Origin: Candidatus Poseidoniales archaeon
GTDB taxonomy: Archaea; Thermoplasmatota; Poseidoniia; Poseidoniales; Poseidoniaceae
Reading direction: 5' to 3'
Length of the DNA: 5,522 nucleotides
NCBI GenBank assembly: GCA_012270265.1
Contig: JAAXIR010000291.1
Location: 1-5,522, forward strand
Shown here: positions 4,497 to 5,522 of the stretch, one piece after another
How the letters are laid out: every line of letters starts with the position of its first letter
Numbering within the stretch: the stretch's first letter is position 1
The notes under the pieces: generated by a model
Told to the model about the DNA's origin: nothing
Database searches by the model: none
What the model saw: the letters and a program-made list of their open reading frames with translations, nothing else
Translations under genes and position numbers: made by a program

Positions 4497-5189
4497 ATGG
4501 CGTTCGCACTACGTGCTGAAGGGCTTTGGAAATTGTACGAGTCCGGTGAGTCGGTGATTCAGGCAGTTCAAGATGTGTCCCTTTCGATCAAACAAGGTTC
4601 GATGGTTGCCATCATGGGCCCGTCTGGATGTGGAAAAACCACGCTACTCAATGTCCTTTCAGGAATCGATGAACCCAATTCAGGAACCGTGATGATCAAC
4701 GGAGAGAATCTCTACGGGTCGAGCGATGACGAGCGCACGCGGGTACGTGGAAAGCACATGGGTTTTATTTTCCAAGAATTCAATCTCCTTCCGGTCATGA
4801 CCGCATTGGAAAACGTTGAGTTGCCATTGCTCATTCAAGGAACCCCTGCGAATGAGGCTCGAAAAGAGGCAACGAAAGCGCTCACTGCTGTCGGTCTTGG
4901 TGACCGCCTCGAACATCGACCTGCTGAATTATCAGGAGGTCAACAGCAGCGGGTTGCGATTGCTCGAGCCGTTGTTCACAGGCCTGCAATTGTGCTCTGT
5001 GATGAGCCAACTGGAAATTTGGATGCAGAAACTTCAGCGTCCATCATTCAACTGCTCCGTACGCTGTGCCGAGTCGGAAATACGACCTTCCTAATTGTCA
5101 CACACGACGAATCAATTGCTCAGCAATGTGATTCCATCCGACGGATGTCCGATGGGCGTTTCCTTGAGGATGTTGTCGAGGAGGAATAG
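4497..5189 (+). CDS. ABC transporter ATP-binding protein, LolD/MacB type
   Basis: The 230-residue nucleotide-binding subunit has all catalytic motifs intact: Walker A GPSGCGKTT (41-49), Q-loop FIFQEFNLLP with Gln93, signature LSGGQ (145-149), Walker B IVLCDE (165-170) followed by the D-loop PTGNLD, and the switch His203 in VTHD. FNLLPVMTALENVELPL and the PTGNLD form are characteristic of the LolD/MacB/FtsE-like subfamily, whose mechanotransmission permeases act on lipoproteins, peptides or envelope substrates instead of carrying out classical import; the archaeal substrate is unknown. The frame is open from 4377, but that part lies antisense to moaD and lacks homology; ATG 4497 gives the usual N-terminus (LRAEGLWKLYESGE) and sits about 25 nt after a TATA-like block. 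GAGGAGG near its end is the ribosome site for the permease gene that starts 2 nt after its stop. Confidence 0.93.
   Translation: MAFALRAEGLWKLYESGESVIQAVQDVSLSIKQGSMVAIMGPSGCGKTTLLNVLSGIDEPNSGTVMINGENLYGSSDDERTRVRGKHMGFIFQEFNLLPVMTALENVELPLLIQGTPANEARKEATKALTAVGLGDRLEHRPAELSGGQQQRVAIARAVVHRPAIVLCDEPTGNLDAETSASIIQLLRTLCRVGNTTFLIVTHDESIAQQCDSIRRMSDGRFLEDVVEEE
5178..5184 (+). promoter_or_regulatory. Shine-Dalgarno site of the permease gene
   Basis: GAGGAGG lies within the last codons of the ATPase gene and 7 nt before GTG 5192. The strength and spacing fix the start of a gene whose reading frame has no ATG until codon 53, and suggest coupled translation of ATPase and permease. Confidence 0.8.
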
Positions 5190-5191
5190 TT

Positions 5192-5522
5192 GTGCTCCTT
5201 GTGCTGCTGCTTGCGCTTCTTCTGATCGTAGGAGCGTGTGTGACAGCATATGGCTTGCGCAAGGGGTGCTCGAGAGGGGCTCGAGCACTGATCGTTCTTG
5301 CACCACTGGCTGATGGGATTCTTTCGTATTTCATCCTCATTTGGCTTGGTTTCACATCGATGAATGGATTCGTTGGCGGCCTCATGTTTGGCCTTTTGAG
5401 TTTGTTTGGTGTTCAAGCCATCGTCTCTCCACGACGATTGCTTGCGTTCCGATTGGCGTGGCAACAACTCCTGCGGAAGAAACGTCACGCAGCGCTTCTC
5501 AGGGCAGGATTGATGATCGGTT
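5192..5522 (+). CDS. ABC transporter permease, MacB/FtsX-like, N-terminal part (runs off the window)
   Basis: An open frame from GTG 5192 to the window edge gives 110 codons without a stop. It starts 2 nt after the ATPase stop and follows GAGGAGG at 7 nt. Residues 82-110 (RLLAFRLAWQQLLRKKRHA, then LLRAGLMIG) match the canonical start of MacB/LolC/FtsX permeases, namely a basic stretch of the type AWxxLxRxKxR followed by the first membrane helix. Before this lie three hydrophobic segments (about 2-21, 32-54 and 58-78) separated by a short basic loop RKGCSRGAR and a brief polar turn. This extra membrane region is not part of the standard four-helix permease plan. Together with the upstream ATPase it should form an inner-membrane transporter or mechanotransmission complex. 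A 9-bp hairpin lies in the coding sequence at 5266-5288. The periplasmic-type domain and C-terminal helices lie beyond the window. Confidence 0.8.
   Translation, partial: MLLVLLLALLLIVGACVTAYGLRKGCSRGARALIVLAPLADGILSYFILIWLGFTSMNGFVGGLMFGLLSLFGVQAIVSPRRLLAFRLAWQQLLRKKRHAALLRAGLMIG
5266..5288. repeat. Perfect 9-bp inverted repeat inside the permease gene
   Basis: GTGCTCGAG (5266-5274), loop AGGGG, CTCGAGCAC (5280-5288). In RNA the stem can extend by one G-U pair (5265/5289). It is the longest perfect hairpin found by eye in the window. It encodes the basic loop between the first two predicted membrane segments. No T-tract follows. Confidence 0.55.

Noticed and set aside
1..5522. Mobile element, CRISPR array, phage or defence system
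   Set aside because: No transposase, integrase, terminal repeats, spaced direct repeats or known defence domains were found; all genes fit ordinary chromosomal functions.

Overview
The window looks like a compact piece of an archaeal chromosome, probably a mesophilic euryarchaeon of the Thermoplasmatota / marine group II-III (Poseidoniia) type. Direct support for Archaea: a NOB1-type PIN + zinc-ribbon ribosome-maturation nuclease, a Bat-like HTH_10 regulator, a tRNA-Glu gene without encoded CCA, and TATA-like boxes about 25 nt in front of several start codons that have no leader. The more precise lineage is inferred from gene mix and mid-range GC and is not proven.

Layout from left to right. 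(1) 1-318 (+): 3' part of an alpha/beta hydrolase (phospholipase/carboxylesterase type) interrupted by an in-frame TGA. (2) 311-580 (-): a small glutaredoxin, convergent with the hydrolase. (3) 668-1168 (+): an NAD(P)H-dependent FMN reductase-family flavoprotein, divergent from the glutaredoxin. (4) 1239-1313 (+): tRNA-Glu(UUC). (5) 1392-2045 (+): Bat-like HTH_10 transcription factor with a perfect inverted repeat between its TATA box and start. (6) 3262-2037 (-): a two-gene unit, a DedA/VTT membrane protein followed by a LysE-type exporter. (7) 3341-3829 (+): NOB1. (8) 4446-3830 (-): moaD followed by tatA. (9) 4497-5522 (+): LolD/MacB-type ABC ATPase followed by the first 110 codons of its permease, which runs off the window.

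How the genes fit together. The genes are packed into alternating divergent and convergent pairs with almost no spacer. Convergent genes overlap by 8-9 nt or abut, and two of the three junctions use a palindrome that supplies both stop codons. Several first genes appear leaderless, with a TATA-like block about 25 nt upstream of the start, while the internal operon genes lysE and the permease have strong Shine-Dalgarno sequences. Glutaredoxin and FMN reductase form a plausible thiol/flavin redox pair. MoaD and TatA may be linked through molybdoenzyme maturation and export. The ABC pair is a MacB/LolCDE-like system. No mobile element, CRISPR array or rRNA was seen, and no spacer longer than 300 nt lacks a gene. 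The most unusual items are the nonsense codon in the hydrolase, the shared or mirrored promoter elements at the two divergent pairs, the operator-like dyad before the HTH gene, a SAP/Rho-N-like tail on TatA, and the three extra membrane segments plus a 9-bp hairpin at the start of the permease. I could not identify an entirely new system.
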